NCBI GenBank assembly: GCA_016194745.1 | Contig: JACQBA010000007.1 | Coordinates: 1 to 64,000 of the forward strand | Origin: Elusimicrobiota bacterium | GTDB taxonomy: Bacteria > Elusimicrobiota > Elusimicrobia > UBA1565 > JACRDR01 | Reading direction: 5' to 3' | DNA length: 64,000 bases | Shown: positions 18,487-28,231 of the stretch, in pieces | Position numbering within the stretch: the first letter of the stretch is position 1 | How the letters are laid out: each line of letters opens with the position of its first letter | Program-made: the position numbers and the translations under genes | Notes under the pieces: generated by a model | Told to the model about the DNA's origin: nothing | The model's database searches: none | Seen by the model: the letters and a program-made list of their open reading frames with translations, nothing else

Positions 18487-18779
18487 TTAGGGTCTCCTTG
18501 CGTGAGCCGGCTCCAGATCTCGGGCAGCTTGTCTTTGGACAGTCCGGACAGCCAGGCGCCGTCGGGATACACGAAGATGTTCGGTCCTTTTTCGCAGAGG
18601 TCCAGGCAGCCTGAGCGGGCGACGCGCATGCGGCCCTTGAGCCCCGCGCGTTTGACCTCGTTCTTAAGCCACTCGCAGATCTCCTCTCCGCCGCGCGGCC
18701 CGCAGGCGGGGCGGCCGTCGGCGCGCTTGTTGGTGCAGACGAACGCCGTGCGGACGAAGGGCACCTTCTCTTCCTTCAT
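18483..18779 (-). CDS. (2Fe-2S) thioredoxin-like ferredoxin
   Basis: FVCTNKRADGRPACGPRGG, VARSGCLDLCEKGPNIFVYPDG; ATGA overlap with rhodanese. Confidence 0.85.
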   Translation of the reverse strand: MKEEKVPFVRTAFVCTNKRADGRPACGPRGGEEICEWLKNEVKRAGLKGRMRVARSGCLDLCEKGPNIFVYPDGAWLSGLSKDKLPEIWSRLTQGDPK

Positions 18780-18798
18780 AAGACTATCTTATCAATTC

Positions 18799-19746
18799 CT
18801 AGGGCTCGGCGAAGCCGGTGGCCGTGGTCGCCTGCTCACGGCTGGACTTGAGGACGAGCGTCGAGAGCCAGTACGCGCCGGCAAGCGTGAGGGCGAGGCC
18901 TCCGGCTTGAGCGGCGCGCATCGTCTCGAGCCCGAGAAGCCAGGAGAAGCCCACCGTGAAGGCCGGATACGAAAGAATGATCGCGGTCGCCTTCGCGAGG
19001 TCCATGCGCCGGATCGCGACGTACCAGAGAAAGTGGTTGAGGGAATACATGCCGATGCCCTGTGCGACCAGCCAGCACGCGGCCGCCGGCGTCCACGACG
19101 CCCGCGCGGAGCCCGACGCAAGCGTCCATGCCGTGAAGGGCAGCAGGCTCAGCATGCCGTAGAACAAGCGGGCGCCCGTGATGGTCGCCTCGTCGAGGTC
19201 CTTCGGGAGGCGTTTGGCGAAGATGTGGGACACCTGGAACATCCAGGGCGTCGCGAGGATGATGGCGTCTCCTTTCCAGCGGGGCGAGGAGAGGTCGTGG
19301 GCCAGGATGACCGCGGTGCCGGCCAGAACGAGCGCGCTGGCGGCGGCCTGGGCGGCGCCGATGCGCTCCTTTAGCACGAGGGCGCATAGGGCCGCCGAGT
19401 AGAGGACCTCGACTTGAGCGACGATAGCGGCGTTGGAGGGGGTCGTAAAGGAAAGCCCGAGGATGAGCGACAGCGACGGAAGCCCTGAGCCGAAGATGCC
19501 GACCATCGCGAGCGCCCGCCGGTTCTCCGCCGCGATGACGCGCCGCCAGCGGCCCTCCCGCAGGAGCCACGGCAGGACGGACAACAGTCCGATCGCGATG
19601 CCGAATTGCGAGAAGAGCACCGGATGGAACAGCCGCGTGCCGGCTTGGCCGACGATGGGCCAAAGCGCGCTCAAGACGACGTCGGTGAGCAGGGCCGCGA
19701 GAGGATTCACGACGACATTATCCCTGGCCGGGACGCGGCGAGTCAA
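18799..19746 (-). CDS. DMT-superfamily (EamA) transporter
   Basis: Multiple TM helices, two EamA-like halves. Confidence 0.8.
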   Translation of the reverse strand: MTRRVPARDNVVVNPLAALLTDVVLSALWPIVGQAGTRLFHPVLFSQFGIAIGLLSVLPWLLREGRWRRVIAAENRRALAMVGIFGSGLPSLSLILGLSFTTPSNAAIVAQVEVLYSAALCALVLKERIGAAQAAASALVLAGTAVILAHDLSSPRWKGDAIILATPWMFQVSHIFAKRLPKDLDEATITGARLFYGMLSLLPFTAWTLASGSARASWTPAAACWLVAQGIGMYSLNHFLWYVAIRRMDLAKATAIILSYPAFTVGFSWLLGLETMRAAQAGGLALTLAGAYWLSTLVLKSSREQATTATGFAEP

Positions 19747-19749
19747 CCG

Positions 19750-21612
19750 TTAGGCGCCCGGCGCGCGGGCCGCCCGGAGCCATTCGCGCAGTCGGCCGGG
19801 CTTGGCGGGAGGCGGGGAAAGCGGAAACGCCCTGGGCCGCGGCAGCCCGCGGTCGACGAAGCGCCGTAGGGCCGAATCGGCGACGGCATACGCCCAATCC
19901 ACGATGATCGCCTGCAGGCGGGGATCGAAGCGATTGAGCCGGGTGCGGGCGTTCGCCGCCTCGAGAGAGGCTTCGATGGGGAAGTCGAGAGGATCTTCGA
20001 GGCGAGTGCCGGCGAGCTGGGTGCCGATGCCCCAATAGGCGCCGCCGCGGGATCTCTTCATGAATTCGCCGACCATCTGCCGCTTGCGCAATGAGTTCAC
20101 TTGGCTGTTGTCGATGCTGAGGACGCGCCGCAGTTCCTTGAGCTTGAGCCAGCTGCGTCCCGGCCTGTCCTTGATGGACGCGCCGGCGTCGCTGATGAGA
20201 AGAGTCGAGTACTCCCGGACCGCCTCGACGCCCAGGTTTTCGTAGACGCCGCCGTCTAGGAGCGTGACCTTTCGCGTCAGCGCCGGGGTGAGCGAGCGCA
20301 AGCCGCTGCCGGGCACGAAGTCTCCGTCCTTGAAGGAGAATATCGCGGGGGAGAGAAACGGCGGGAACGCGGAGGAGGCGGCGACGGCCTCGGCGATGCC
20401 GATCTTGGGCCTCACGATCTTGCCGACCTTGTAGTCCCCCGCGTAGTCCCGCGTGAAGCGCCACAGAACGCCGGTGTTCCAGTTCGCGGCGTTGAAAATG
20501 AAGCGCGGTCCGTCCGAGGGAAGGTCTTGCAGCGTCTGCTTTCCGAAGAGATGCTTGCGGTAGCTCCGGACGATCCAGGCGTTGGCCGACAGCGCCGGAG
20601 AGACGATCCCGAGATAGTTGAAGCCGGATAGGGCGATGGCGGGCACGTCGATCGTCTTCGCGGTGAAGTCCAAGAGGGGGCGAACGACCTTGTCCTGGAA
20701 GTTGATCGCCACGCCCCGATCGTCGAAGATCAAGTCCTTCCATGCGAGGGCCAATACGCCCATCGTGATCGCGCCGCCCGAGACCGCCGAAACGGCGGAG
20801 AGCTTCGGCAAGAGTCCTGCCTCGTTGAGGCGGACCAGCGAGCCGACATGGAACAGCGTCGCGCGATAGCCGCCGCCGGACAGAGCGAGCGCGATCCCGT
20901 CCTTGGTCTCCGGCGTGAAGAGGATGCCCGACGCCGACTCCTCCGCGGCCGCCGGTGCCGGGACGGTCGTTCGCGCGTACTCCGCCGCGAAACCGTCGCG
21001 CGAGGCGGGGGAAAGGGCCCGCGGAGCGCCGCTGCCGCGCGCCCATGGCGTCGGCGCGGCCGCCGCCTCGAGAGACTCGGCGACGAAGCCGCTCGCGCGC
21101 GATCCGGTGAACAGGGTCCACGCGTCCTGAGCCCCGCTGAGCTCCGCGGAGAAGCGCTCCCGGCGATCTTCGGCGATCCGCGCGTACTCCTCAAGCACCT
21201 CCGCTTGCCGGTCCTGCTCGAGAAGGGGAAGGAGCGACGGGTGGTTCAGCGCCGCGAGCTTCGTCGCCGTCGCCGCGGACGGGGCGCCGATCTCGCGCTT
21301 GCGCGCCTCTAGGACGTCCGCCGCCGCGTTGCGCAGCTCGGTGTGTAGCGTCACGCTGATGCGGCCGCCTTCGGCCTCCAGGCGAGCCGGGTTCGCATAG
21401 GCGAGGAGTGGTCCCAGGGTCGTGATGTTGGGGCTGGGCGCGGCAAAGAAATCGGAGAGGGAGTCGAGAGCGGCGAAATAGGGAGCCGGGAGTCCCTGAG
21501 CCGGAGTCGGCGCGCCCGTGCGGCCGAGGATCCGATTCGCGGACGCGGGTACGGGCGAAACGGCGATGAGTGCGGCAAGTACGGCGGCGGCGGCCGCCCG
21601 TGCGAGATTCAT
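19750..21612 (-). CDS. patatin-like phospholipase, exported
   Basis: ALSGGGYRATLFHVGSLVRLNE, AVSGGAITMGVLAL (GxSGG), LLDGGVYENLG (DGG). Confidence 0.87.
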   Translation of the reverse strand: MNLARAAAAAVLAALIAVSPVPASANRILGRTGAPTPAQGLPAPYFAALDSLSDFFAAPSPNITTLGPLLAYANPARLEAEGGRISVTLHTELRNAAADVLEARKREIGAPSAATATKLAALNHPSLLPLLEQDRQAEVLEEYARIAEDRRERFSAELSGAQDAWTLFTGSRASGFVAESLEAAAAPTPWARGSGAPRALSPASRDGFAAEYARTTVPAPAAAEESASGILFTPETKDGIALALSGGGYRATLFHVGSLVRLNEAGLLPKLSAVSAVSGGAITMGVLALAWKDLIFDDRGVAINFQDKVVRPLLDFTAKTIDVPAIALSGFNYLGIVSPALSANAWIVRSYRKHLFGKQTLQDLPSDGPRFIFNAANWNTGVLWRFTRDYAGDYKVGKIVRPKIGIAEAVAASSAFPPFLSPAIFSFKDGDFVPGSGLRSLTPALTRKVTLLDGGVYENLGVEAVREYSTLLISDAGASIKDRPGRSWLKLKELRRVLSIDNSQVNSLRKRQMVGEFMKRSRGGAYWGIGTQLAGTRLEDPLDFPIEASLEAANARTRLNRFDPRLQAIIVDWAYAVADSALRRFVDRGLPRPRAFPLSPPPAKPGRLREWLRAARAPGA

Positions 21613-21719
21613 GTCCCCTCTTGCGTGCTGCTGAGATCCTACCAGAATCCGGAATGAACCGATGAGAGGCTTTTGGGGAAAAACCGGAAGTCTTTAGGGC
21701 CTAGGCGCGAGGGGGCAGC

Positions 21720-22616
21720 TCAGCCCGTCGCATCCTTGATGGCCTTGCGGAGGGACGCCGCGAAGGCTTCGACCGCCTGCGGCAGCGGGCGAGAGCGGCG
21801 CTTGAAAAGATAGACCTCGCGGCTGATGCGGGGTCCTTCCTCGAGGCGGGTGACTAGACCGCGCTTCCACTCCTCCTCGATGACGAGGTCCGGAAGCACG
21901 GCGACCGCGAGGCCGTCGAGGACGAAGCGGCGGTGCGTCTCGAGGAACTCGCCTTCGTACTGGACGTTTCGCGCGTAGCGGTGGTCCGGAAAACCGTCGG
22001 GACTCGGCGTCGAGGGGTCCGAATGGAAATAGCGCGGGGCGATGAACGGCAGCGAGAGAATCTGTTCGAGGGACTTCGGCGCTTTGCCATTCGGAAGGAG
22101 CTTTTTCGAGGCGTAGATATGGGACCGCATGGAGCCCAGGTGCTTCGCCTCGAGCGCGGGATCGGGGATCTCGCAATAGTAGAGGCCGAAGTCGATCTGG
22201 TCCTTCTTGAGGGCGTCGGCCAAGGCGCGCGGGTCGAGTTCGTAGAGCCCGAAGCGGACGCTCGGCCACTTGTTCTTGAATTCAAGGAGCGGGCGCGGCA
22301 AGAGGTAATGCGTGATCATTTCGCGCGTGCCGATGCGGAGCATGGATGGGCCCGTGACGCGCTGCCCTGAGAGCTCGAGCCTCGCCCGCTCGACCTCGTC
22401 GAACACCCGTTCGGCGCGCGCCTTGAGGAACTCGCCGTCGGAGGTCAAGGCGACCCGGCGCTTGGTGCGCGCGAAGAGCTTCTTGCCGATGGAGCGCTCG
22501 AGCAGCTGCACGCTGCGGCTGACGGCCGGCGGCGAGATGTGGAGGTTCTCGGCGGCGCGGGTGAAGTTCAATTCTCGCGCGACTTCGAGGAAGTACCGCA
22601 GTTGGTAAAGATCCAT
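21720..22616 (-). CDS. LysR-family transcriptional regulator
   Basis: MDLYQLRYFLEVARELNFTRAAENLHISPPAVSRSVQLLERSIGKKLF. Confidence 0.93.
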   Translation of the reverse strand: MDLYQLRYFLEVARELNFTRAAENLHISPPAVSRSVQLLERSIGKKLFARTKRRVALTSDGEFLKARAERVFDEVERARLELSGQRVTGPSMLRIGTREMITHYLLPRPLLEFKNKWPSVRFGLYELDPRALADALKKDQIDFGLYYCEIPDPALEAKHLGSMRSHIYASKKLLPNGKAPKSLEQILSLPFIAPRYFHSDPSTPSPDGFPDHRYARNVQYEGEFLETHRRFVLDGLAVAVLPDLVIEEEWKRGLVTRLEEGPRISREVYLFKRRSRPLPQAVEAFAASLRKAIKDATG

Positions 22617-22753
22617 TGGGGAGCAAGACTGATTAAAGGATAATAGCAATACTGTAGTCAAAACAATTCAGTTCCGTTCAACGCGGGCGGTTCGACGCTC
22701 TTATGCTAGAATAGCGCCGCTTCGCCGATATTCCGATCAAGGAGATTCTCGAC

Positions 22754-23380
22754 ATGAAACGAACCGTTCTCTTCCTGCTCGCCCTCGTCGTCCTGGCGCC
22801 GTCCTCGCGTGCAGCCACCTACGCGATCGACAAAGGACACAGCACCGTCGCCTTCAAGATCCGACACCTGACCAGCAAGGTCCAGGGCTGGTTCAAGGAC
22901 TTCGAGGGGACCATCGACTTCGATCCCGCCGCGCCGGAGAAAGCCACTGTCGTCGCCACGATCAAGGCGGACTCCATCGACACCCGCATCGAGGCCCGCG
23001 ACAAGCACTTGAAGGGCGAGGACTTTTTCGACGTCGCGAAATATCCCGAAATCAAATTCGTGAGTTCCAAGGTCACGAAGGCCGGGGCGAATAAGTTCAA
23101 GGTAGACGGAACGCTCGAGATGCACGGCGCCAAGAAGCCGGCCACCCTCGAGGTCGAGTATTCCGGCGAGGAGAAGATGGGCGATACCGTGAAGGCGGGG
23201 TTCGCCGCGTCGACGACCGTCAAACGCACCGACTTCGACATCGTCTGGAACAAGACGCTCGACAGCGGCAAGCTCATCCTCGGCGACGAGGTGACGATCA
23301 GCATCGACGTGGAAGCCGCCAAGGGCGCCGCCAAGAAGGACGAGCCTAAGAAAGAGGCGCCGAAGAAGGGCGGGAAATAG
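22754..23380 (+). CDS. YceI family protein
   Basis: YAIDKGHSTVAFKIRHLTSKVQGWFKDFEGTIDFD; AAGGAG RBS. Confidence 0.92.
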   Translation: MKRTVLFLLALVVLAPSSRAATYAIDKGHSTVAFKIRHLTSKVQGWFKDFEGTIDFDPAAPEKATVVATIKADSIDTRIEARDKHLKGEDFFDVAKYPEIKFVSSKVTKAGANKFKVDGTLEMHGAKKPATLEVEYSGEEKMGDTVKAGFAASTTVKRTDFDIVWNKTLDSGKLILGDEVTISIDVEAAKGAAKKDEPKKEAPKKGGK

Positions 23381-24032
23381 CCGCCTCGATCGACGCCACG
23401 CTCAGCGCGGAAAATCCTCGGATGACGGCGTCCGCGCGGGTCAGGTCCTGGCCCTCGTTGGAGCCGTTGCGCAGGCCGATGCAGCTCATGCCCGCGCGCT
23501 TGGCCGCGAGCACGCCGTAGCGGGAATCCTCGATCGCGACGCAGTTCGCCGCGGGCACGGCGACGAGCCCGGCCGCCCGCAGATAGATCGCGGGAGACGG
23601 TTTGCCCTCGCCGCCCACGTCGTCGATGCTCACGGTCGCGTGGAACTGCGGCTGGAGGCGGAAGCGGTCGAGTACCATTCTTACCCAGACTCTGGGCGAC
23701 GCCGAGGCGAGGCCGACCGCGATGCCCTCGGCGCGAAGGCGGCCGATCAGATCGAGAGCTCCATCGGCCAGGCGCACGCGCCTCAAGTAGACCTCCTCCG
23801 CCGCGCTGTGGCTGAGAGCGAAGAAGCGCTCTCGCGTGGCGGCGAGTTTGTACTCGCGCGACAGGAGATCATAGAGGTCCGCCACGCCCAGTCCGACCAT
23901 GCGCTCCGCGTCGACCCGGGAGGCGTCGAACCCGAGCTCGCGGAAGAACAGGTCCTCCGCGTGGCGCCATTGCGCTTCGCTGTCGACGAGGACGCCGTCC
24001 ATGTCGAAGAGGACGGCCCGCAGCCGCTTCAC
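23346..24032 (-). CDS. HAD-superfamily phosphatase (beta-phosphoglucomutase-like)
   Basis: LFDMDGVLVDSE, GLASASPR, GEGKPSPAIYL, AIEDSRYG. Confidence 0.92.
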   Translation of the reverse strand: MKRLRAVLFDMDGVLVDSEAQWRHAEDLFFRELGFDASRVDAERMVGLGVADLYDLLSREYKLAATRERFFALSHSAAEEVYLRRVRLADGALDLIGRLRAEGIAVGLASASPRVWVRMVLDRFRLQPQFHATVSIDDVGGEGKPSPAIYLRAAGLVAVPAANCVAIEDSRYGVLAAKRAGMSCIGLRNGSNEGQDLTRADAVIRGFSALSVASIEAAISRPSSAPLS

Positions 24033-24033
24033 G

Positions 24034-24852
24034 CTACTTGCGGACGAGGCGCCCGTAGTGCTCCGGCCGGCGGTGTCCGATGCGGTCGAGCTCGTAGCGG
24101 CCGGGCTCGATGATCACCCGGTTGGCGTCGGCCGCGGCGAGGTCGACCTCCGTCGTGATCCGCGACTCGCCGCGTCCCGCCTGCGCGAGCACCCGCCCGT
24201 CGCAGTCGCAGACGCTCGACTCGCCGCGGAACTCGAATCCGGCCTCCTCGCCCGCGCGGTTACAGGCCGCGACGAAGACGTGGTTCTCCTGGGCTCGCAC
24301 CCGCGGCGCGTGGAGGCAGGAGACCTCCGCCGCCATCGGCCAGTTTGTCGGCAGGCAGAGGAGCTGGGCGCCCGAGAGCTTCAGCGCCCGGCAGGCTTCC
24401 GGGAAGCTCCCGTCGTAGCAGATCAGGATGCCGAGCTTTCCAAGTGGCGTGTCGAAGACCGGAAATCCGAGGTCTCCCGGGTCGGCGAAGCGGTCTACGC
24501 CCAGGAAGGGGAGGTGCATCTTTCGGTAGACGCCCGCGACGCCGTCGGGGCCGATGAGGGCGGCGGAGTTGAAGAGCTTGGAACCGTCCTTCTCAAGCAG
24601 TCCGACGATCGCCCACGCCCCGGACTCGCGGCAGGCGTGCGCGATGCGGTCGGTCGACGGGCCCGGCACCGACTCGGCGAAGCGCATCGCTTCGTCCTTC
24701 GAATCGAAGCCGTAGCCCGCCAGCGCGCATTCGGGGAAGATCACGAGTCCGGGCTTGGAGCCTCGCACGCCGAGCACGATGCGCTCGAGATTCCATTCGA
24801 CGTGGCCCAGGCGAGGGGCCGTCTGCACGAGACTCAGCTTAAGCATGGCCAT
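24034..24852 (-). CDS. carbon-nitrogen hydrolase (nitrilase family)
   Basis: LVIFPECALAGY (E), VYRKMHLPF (K), ILICYDGSFPEACRAL (C). Confidence 0.9.
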   Translation of the reverse strand: MAMLKLSLVQTAPRLGHVEWNLERIVLGVRGSKPGLVIFPECALAGYGFDSKDEAMRFAESVPGPSTDRIAHACRESGAWAIVGLLEKDGSKLFNSAALIGPDGVAGVYRKMHLPFLGVDRFADPGDLGFPVFDTPLGKLGILICYDGSFPEACRALKLSGAQLLCLPTNWPMAAEVSCLHAPRVRAQENHVFVAACNRAGEEAGFEFRGESSVCDCDGRVLAQAGRGESRITTEVDLAAADANRVIIEPGRYELDRIGHRRPEHYGRLVRK

Positions 24853-24878
24853 GCGGAAATTGTAGCGAATTGCGTTCG

Positions 24879-25703
24879 CTACCGGGTGCCGAAGAAATGC
24901 TGGCTGATCGGCACTCGATAGGGCGCTGCGTGTCCGACGATGTCCCAGCGCGCGGCGTTCGGATAGTCCCTGCGCGCCATCGTGAGGAAGTTGTCGGACT
25001 CCGCCGTTCCGTGGCCTACCGGTCCTATGGTGAATCTCCCGCCGGGATCGACGATGAGGGACTCCGTCACCCTTCTGCCGATCGTCCTCGCCCACAAGCC
25101 TTCAGTCGGAGAGACGATGAAGTACTTCCGTTCAGGATGGCGCTCGACCGCCTGCCACCGTTCTATCGTCTCCCGGACATCGGCCATGGAGCCCATGTTC
25201 GCGACGGAGATGGGATTGGCGCCGTCGCCGGCCACGGGTGCCACCGCCGGGATCCCCGTAAGCCGCACGGATAGAGCTTGCAGCCCTTCGAAGGCCCGGT
25301 TCGGTGGGCCGGGAAACAGCGTCGTCGCGAGACTGCGCGCGTTGTAGAATGCCTCCCGCTGGCGCGGGTTCGAGAAGCCCCCGGGCTCGGGTCTGCGCTC
25401 GAGATCGGATGCCAGAGTGAGCAATCGCTGGAGGTTCTCGGGAGACAGTTGAGTTTCGATGGCAGGCTGGTTGGAAGGGGGCGTCCATCTCAGTATTCCG
25501 GTCGCGGCGTTGAAGCGCAGTTCGGGATTGATCTGCGAGAGCGCCAGATTCACGCGCTGGGAAACGGGGTCGGTGGCGGTCAGGCCTCCCGGCGGCTCCG
25601 GTGTCTCGTGGAGCGTATTGCGGACTTCGCACGCGGCTCGCGGAAGGGGACCGAGAAGAGCGGCTAGGAGCAGCAGGCGGCCGACGTCGCGTAGCGGGAC
25701 CAT
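24879..25703 (-). CDS. hypothetical secreted protein
   Basis: Signal-like LLLLAALLGPLPRAAC; no recognised family. Confidence 0.55.
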   Translation of the reverse strand: MVPLRDVGRLLLLAALLGPLPRAACEVRNTLHETPEPPGGLTATDPVSQRVNLALSQINPELRFNAATGILRWTPPSNQPAIETQLSPENLQRLLTLASDLERRPEPGGFSNPRQREAFYNARSLATTLFPGPPNRAFEGLQALSVRLTGIPAVAPVAGDGANPISVANMGSMADVRETIERWQAVERHPERKYFIVSPTEGLWARTIGRRVTESLIVDPGGRFTIGPVGHGTAESDNFLTMARRDYPNAARWDIVGHAAPYRVPISQHFFGTR

Positions 25704-25755
25704 CGCAATCTAACGATAGCAGGATTGCGTCGAATTTCAAGGGTCTTGCCGGCTG

Positions 25756-25790
25756 TTGACCGTGTGAAGCCGGCGATATATAGTGCAGGC
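25756..25790 (+). promoter_or_regulatory. consensus promoter, leaderless geometry
   Basis: TTGACC-N17-TATAGT-gcaggc-ATG. Confidence 0.75.
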
Positions 25791-26165
25791 ATGGAAGAAC
25801 AACGGACGTCCCGCCCCTTGCCCGCGGAATACCGGCACGACATCGCGCTCGGCATCATCCTCTGTCTGGTCACCTGCGGCCTCTATAATCTCTATTGGAA
25901 CTACCGTCAGTTCCAAGCGATGAACCACCTGCTCGAGCGAGAGGAGTTTGTGTTTTGGAAGTGGCTCGTGCTCTCGATCATCACCTGCGGCATCTACCAT
26001 ATCTACTACGAATACAAGATGGGCGCCGAGCTACTGCCCATCCTGCGCAACCACGGAATCGAAGTCTCCCCGAACCTGGCGACGATCGGGCTCGCGTTGT
26101 CCATCTTCGGATTGACCATCGTCGCGGACGCGGTCTATCAGCATGAGTTCAACAAGCTCTGCTAG
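25791..26165 (+). CDS. DUF4234-like membrane protein
   Basis: LGIILCLVTCGLYNLYWNYRQFQAMN... IITCGIYHIYYEYKMG. Confidence 0.75.
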   Translation: MEEQRTSRPLPAEYRHDIALGIILCLVTCGLYNLYWNYRQFQAMNHLLEREEFVFWKWLVLSIITCGIYHIYYEYKMGAELLPILRNHGIEVSPNLATIGLALSIFGLTIVADAVYQHEFNKLC

Positions 26166-26559
26166 ACGAACCCCGTTGGGCTTGTTCGAGACCCTCGCCT
26201 TGTGCGCGTGGGCCGCGGTCGCCGCGTGCGCTGCGGGTACCGGCCTCGGACTTTGGTCGCTCGAGACGCAGGGCCGCATTCCGCTCTGCCTGTTCAAGGC
26301 GGCGACGGGCATCCCGTGTCCCGGCTGCGGGATGGGGCACGCGCTGATCCTGGCGTTCCGGGGGCAGTTCGAGGCTTCCGTTCACGCCCACGCCCTCGGG
26401 ATCCCCGTGCTGCTCCTGTGGACGGTCTGGCTCGCGAACGGCCTGCGCAACGCGCGGCGGGGGAAGGAGTTCTCCGCGGGACTTCCTTTTCGTCTCGAGG
26501 GAGCGCCCGGAGCGGTCGCCGCCCTCGTCGTGATCCTCGCGTACGCCCTCAGGGGCTGA
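26143..26559 (+). CDS. DUF2752-like membrane protein
   Basis: CLFKAATGIPCPGCGMGHALI signature. Confidence 0.8.
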   Translation: MSSTSSARRTPLGLFETLALCAWAAVAACAAGTGLGLWSLETQGRIPLCLFKAATGIPCPGCGMGHALILAFRGQFEASVHAHALGIPVLLLWTVWLANGLRNARRGKEFSAGLPFRLEGAPGAVAALVVILAYALRG

Positions 26560-27195
26560 CTACCTCTTCCAGGCGAGCAGCACGCCGTCGCGCACCGTGA
26601 GGAGCGCCGTTTCGACGCGCCGGTCCGAGGCCGCGCGCCGGTTGAGCGCCGCGATCGTACGGGCGCTGGGCTCCTTCGGCGCGAGCACGGAGCCGCTCCA
26701 CAGCACGTTGTCTACCGCGATGAGGCCGCCTCGGCGCATCCGCGGGACGACCGCTTCCCAATAGCGGAGATAGTTCGTCTTTTCGGCGTCGATGAACGCG
26801 AGGTCGAAAGGGCCGGGCAGGCGCTTGAGAGTATCCAACGCGGGCCCGAGACGCAGTTCGATCTTGCGTCCGTGCGCGCTCTTGGACCAGTACTTTCGAG
26901 CGAGCGCGGTCGCGACGGGGTCGACGTCGCAGGTGACGAGCCGCCCGCCCGATGGCAGGCCTTCCGCCATCGCCAGAGCGCTGTAGCCGGTGAAGGTGCC
27001 GATCTCGAGCACGCGCCGCGCGCGCGTCATGCGCACGAGCAGGCGCAGGAAGGCGCCCTCCAAGCGGCCGACCTGCATCTGGGGCGCGGCCGTCGTGAGA
27101 CGCGTCTGCCGCACGAGGGCCTTGAGCAGCGGAGACTCCTTGGCGCAATGCGCTGCCGCGTACGCGTCGACGGCTGGATCGATGAAGGTCTTCAT
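26560..27195 (-). CDS. class I SAM-dependent O-methyltransferase
   Basis: VLEIGTFTGYSALAMAEGLP, FDLAFIDAEKTNYLRYWE, LIAVDNVLWSG. Confidence 0.92.
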   Translation of the reverse strand: MKTFIDPAVDAYAAAHCAKESPLLKALVRQTRLTTAAPQMQVGRLEGAFLRLLVRMTRARRVLEIGTFTGYSALAMAEGLPSGGRLVTCDVDPVATALARKYWSKSAHGRKIELRLGPALDTLKRLPGPFDLAFIDAEKTNYLRYWEAVVPRMRRGGLIAVDNVLWSGSVLAPKEPSARTIAALNRRAASDRRVETALLTVRDGVLLAWKR

Positions 27196-27196
27196 G

Positions 27197-27616
27197 TCAG
27201 AATCGAAGCAGCCAGACGCCGAAGACGATCGATGCCGCGCCTAGGAATTTTTGGAGCGTCATCGGCTCGCGCAGGACCAGGCATCCGAAGACGACGGCGA
27301 AGAGAGGCCACGCCCCCATGATCGGCGCCACCTGCGAGACGTCCGCCTTGCTGAGGGCGTTGTAGGCGAAGATCTGTCCGAGCACGCTCGCCAGCGCTCC
27401 CGCGACCGCGAAGGAGCCGAGGGAGACCGCGCTCATCTCGCTCCACCGGACCGGCCCGGGCATCGCCGCGAATAGGGCGCACGCACCGGCCGCGACGCCG
27501 GCGCTGCGAAGCACGACTCCCAAGTGGGGCGGAACGCTCCGAATCCCGTACTTCTCCAACAGCGGCGAGATGCCCCAGACGAGCGCGGCAAGCAAGGAAT
27601 AGCCGAAGGGCGACAT
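27197..27616 (-). CDS. single-domain EamA-family transporter
   Basis: MSPFGYSLLAALVWGISPLLEKYGI... one EamA repeat (~139 aa). Confidence 0.75.
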   Translation of the reverse strand: MSPFGYSLLAALVWGISPLLEKYGIRSVPPHLGVVLRSAGVAAGACALFAAMPGPVRWSEMSAVSLGSFAVAGALASVLGQIFAYNALSKADVSQVAPIMGAWPLFAVVFGCLVLREPMTLQKFLGAASIVFGVWLLRF

Positions 27617-27648
27617 GCCTTCATTCAAGCCATTTCCCGTTCGGAGGG

Positions 27649-28221
27649 TCAAGCGGTCCGGCCCGGCGCGGCGGCCGCGCGGCGAAGCTCCCCGACCAGC
27701 CGGGCCAGGGCCGCCGGCTGGTAGTGCGCGTTGAGCCCGCTCGGGTTGGGGAGCAGCCAGAGGATCGAGCCCGCGATCCTCTCGGGCTGCCGGCCCATCG
27801 GCGGGCGAGGCCGGGAGAACGCCGCGCGATAAGCCTCGACGCCGAAGACGGCGACGATGCGCGGCCCGTAGCGGCGGACTTTCCGCTCGAGGGTCTCCGC
27901 GCCGCGGCGGAGCTCCGCTTCCGACAGCTCCGCCGAGCCCGCCGTCGCGCGCCGGACCAAGTTGGTGATGCCGATGCCGAGGTGCAGGAGTTCCGGCTCG
28001 TCGAAGGGGGAAAACAGGCGTGGCGTGAGCCCCCCGGCGTACAGCGCGGGCCAGAAGCGGTTGCCGGGCCGCGCGAAATGATGCTTCACCGCGCCGGAAT
28101 AGAGGCCGGGATTGATGCCGACGAGAAGGATTCGAAGTCCCGGGCCGATGACGTCGGGCACGGACGCGCCGTAGGCGGCTAGGACTTGGGCTTTGGTGGG
28201 CTTCCACGACGCCTCTGCCAC
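27649..28221 (-). CDS. mug: G/U mismatch-specific uracil-DNA glycosylase (Mug/TDG-like)
   Basis: LLVGINPGLYSGAVKHHFARPGNRFWPALYAGGLTPRLF. Confidence 0.88.
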   Translation of the reverse strand: MAEASWKPTKAQVLAAYGASVPDVIGPGLRILLVGINPGLYSGAVKHHFARPGNRFWPALYAGGLTPRLFSPFDEPELLHLGIGITNLVRRATAGSAELSEAELRRGAETLERKVRRYGPRIVAVFGVEAYRAAFSRPRPPMGRQPERIAGSILWLLPNPSGLNAHYQPAALARLVGELRRAAAAPGRTA

Positions 28222-28231
28222 GGCGCGGCTG

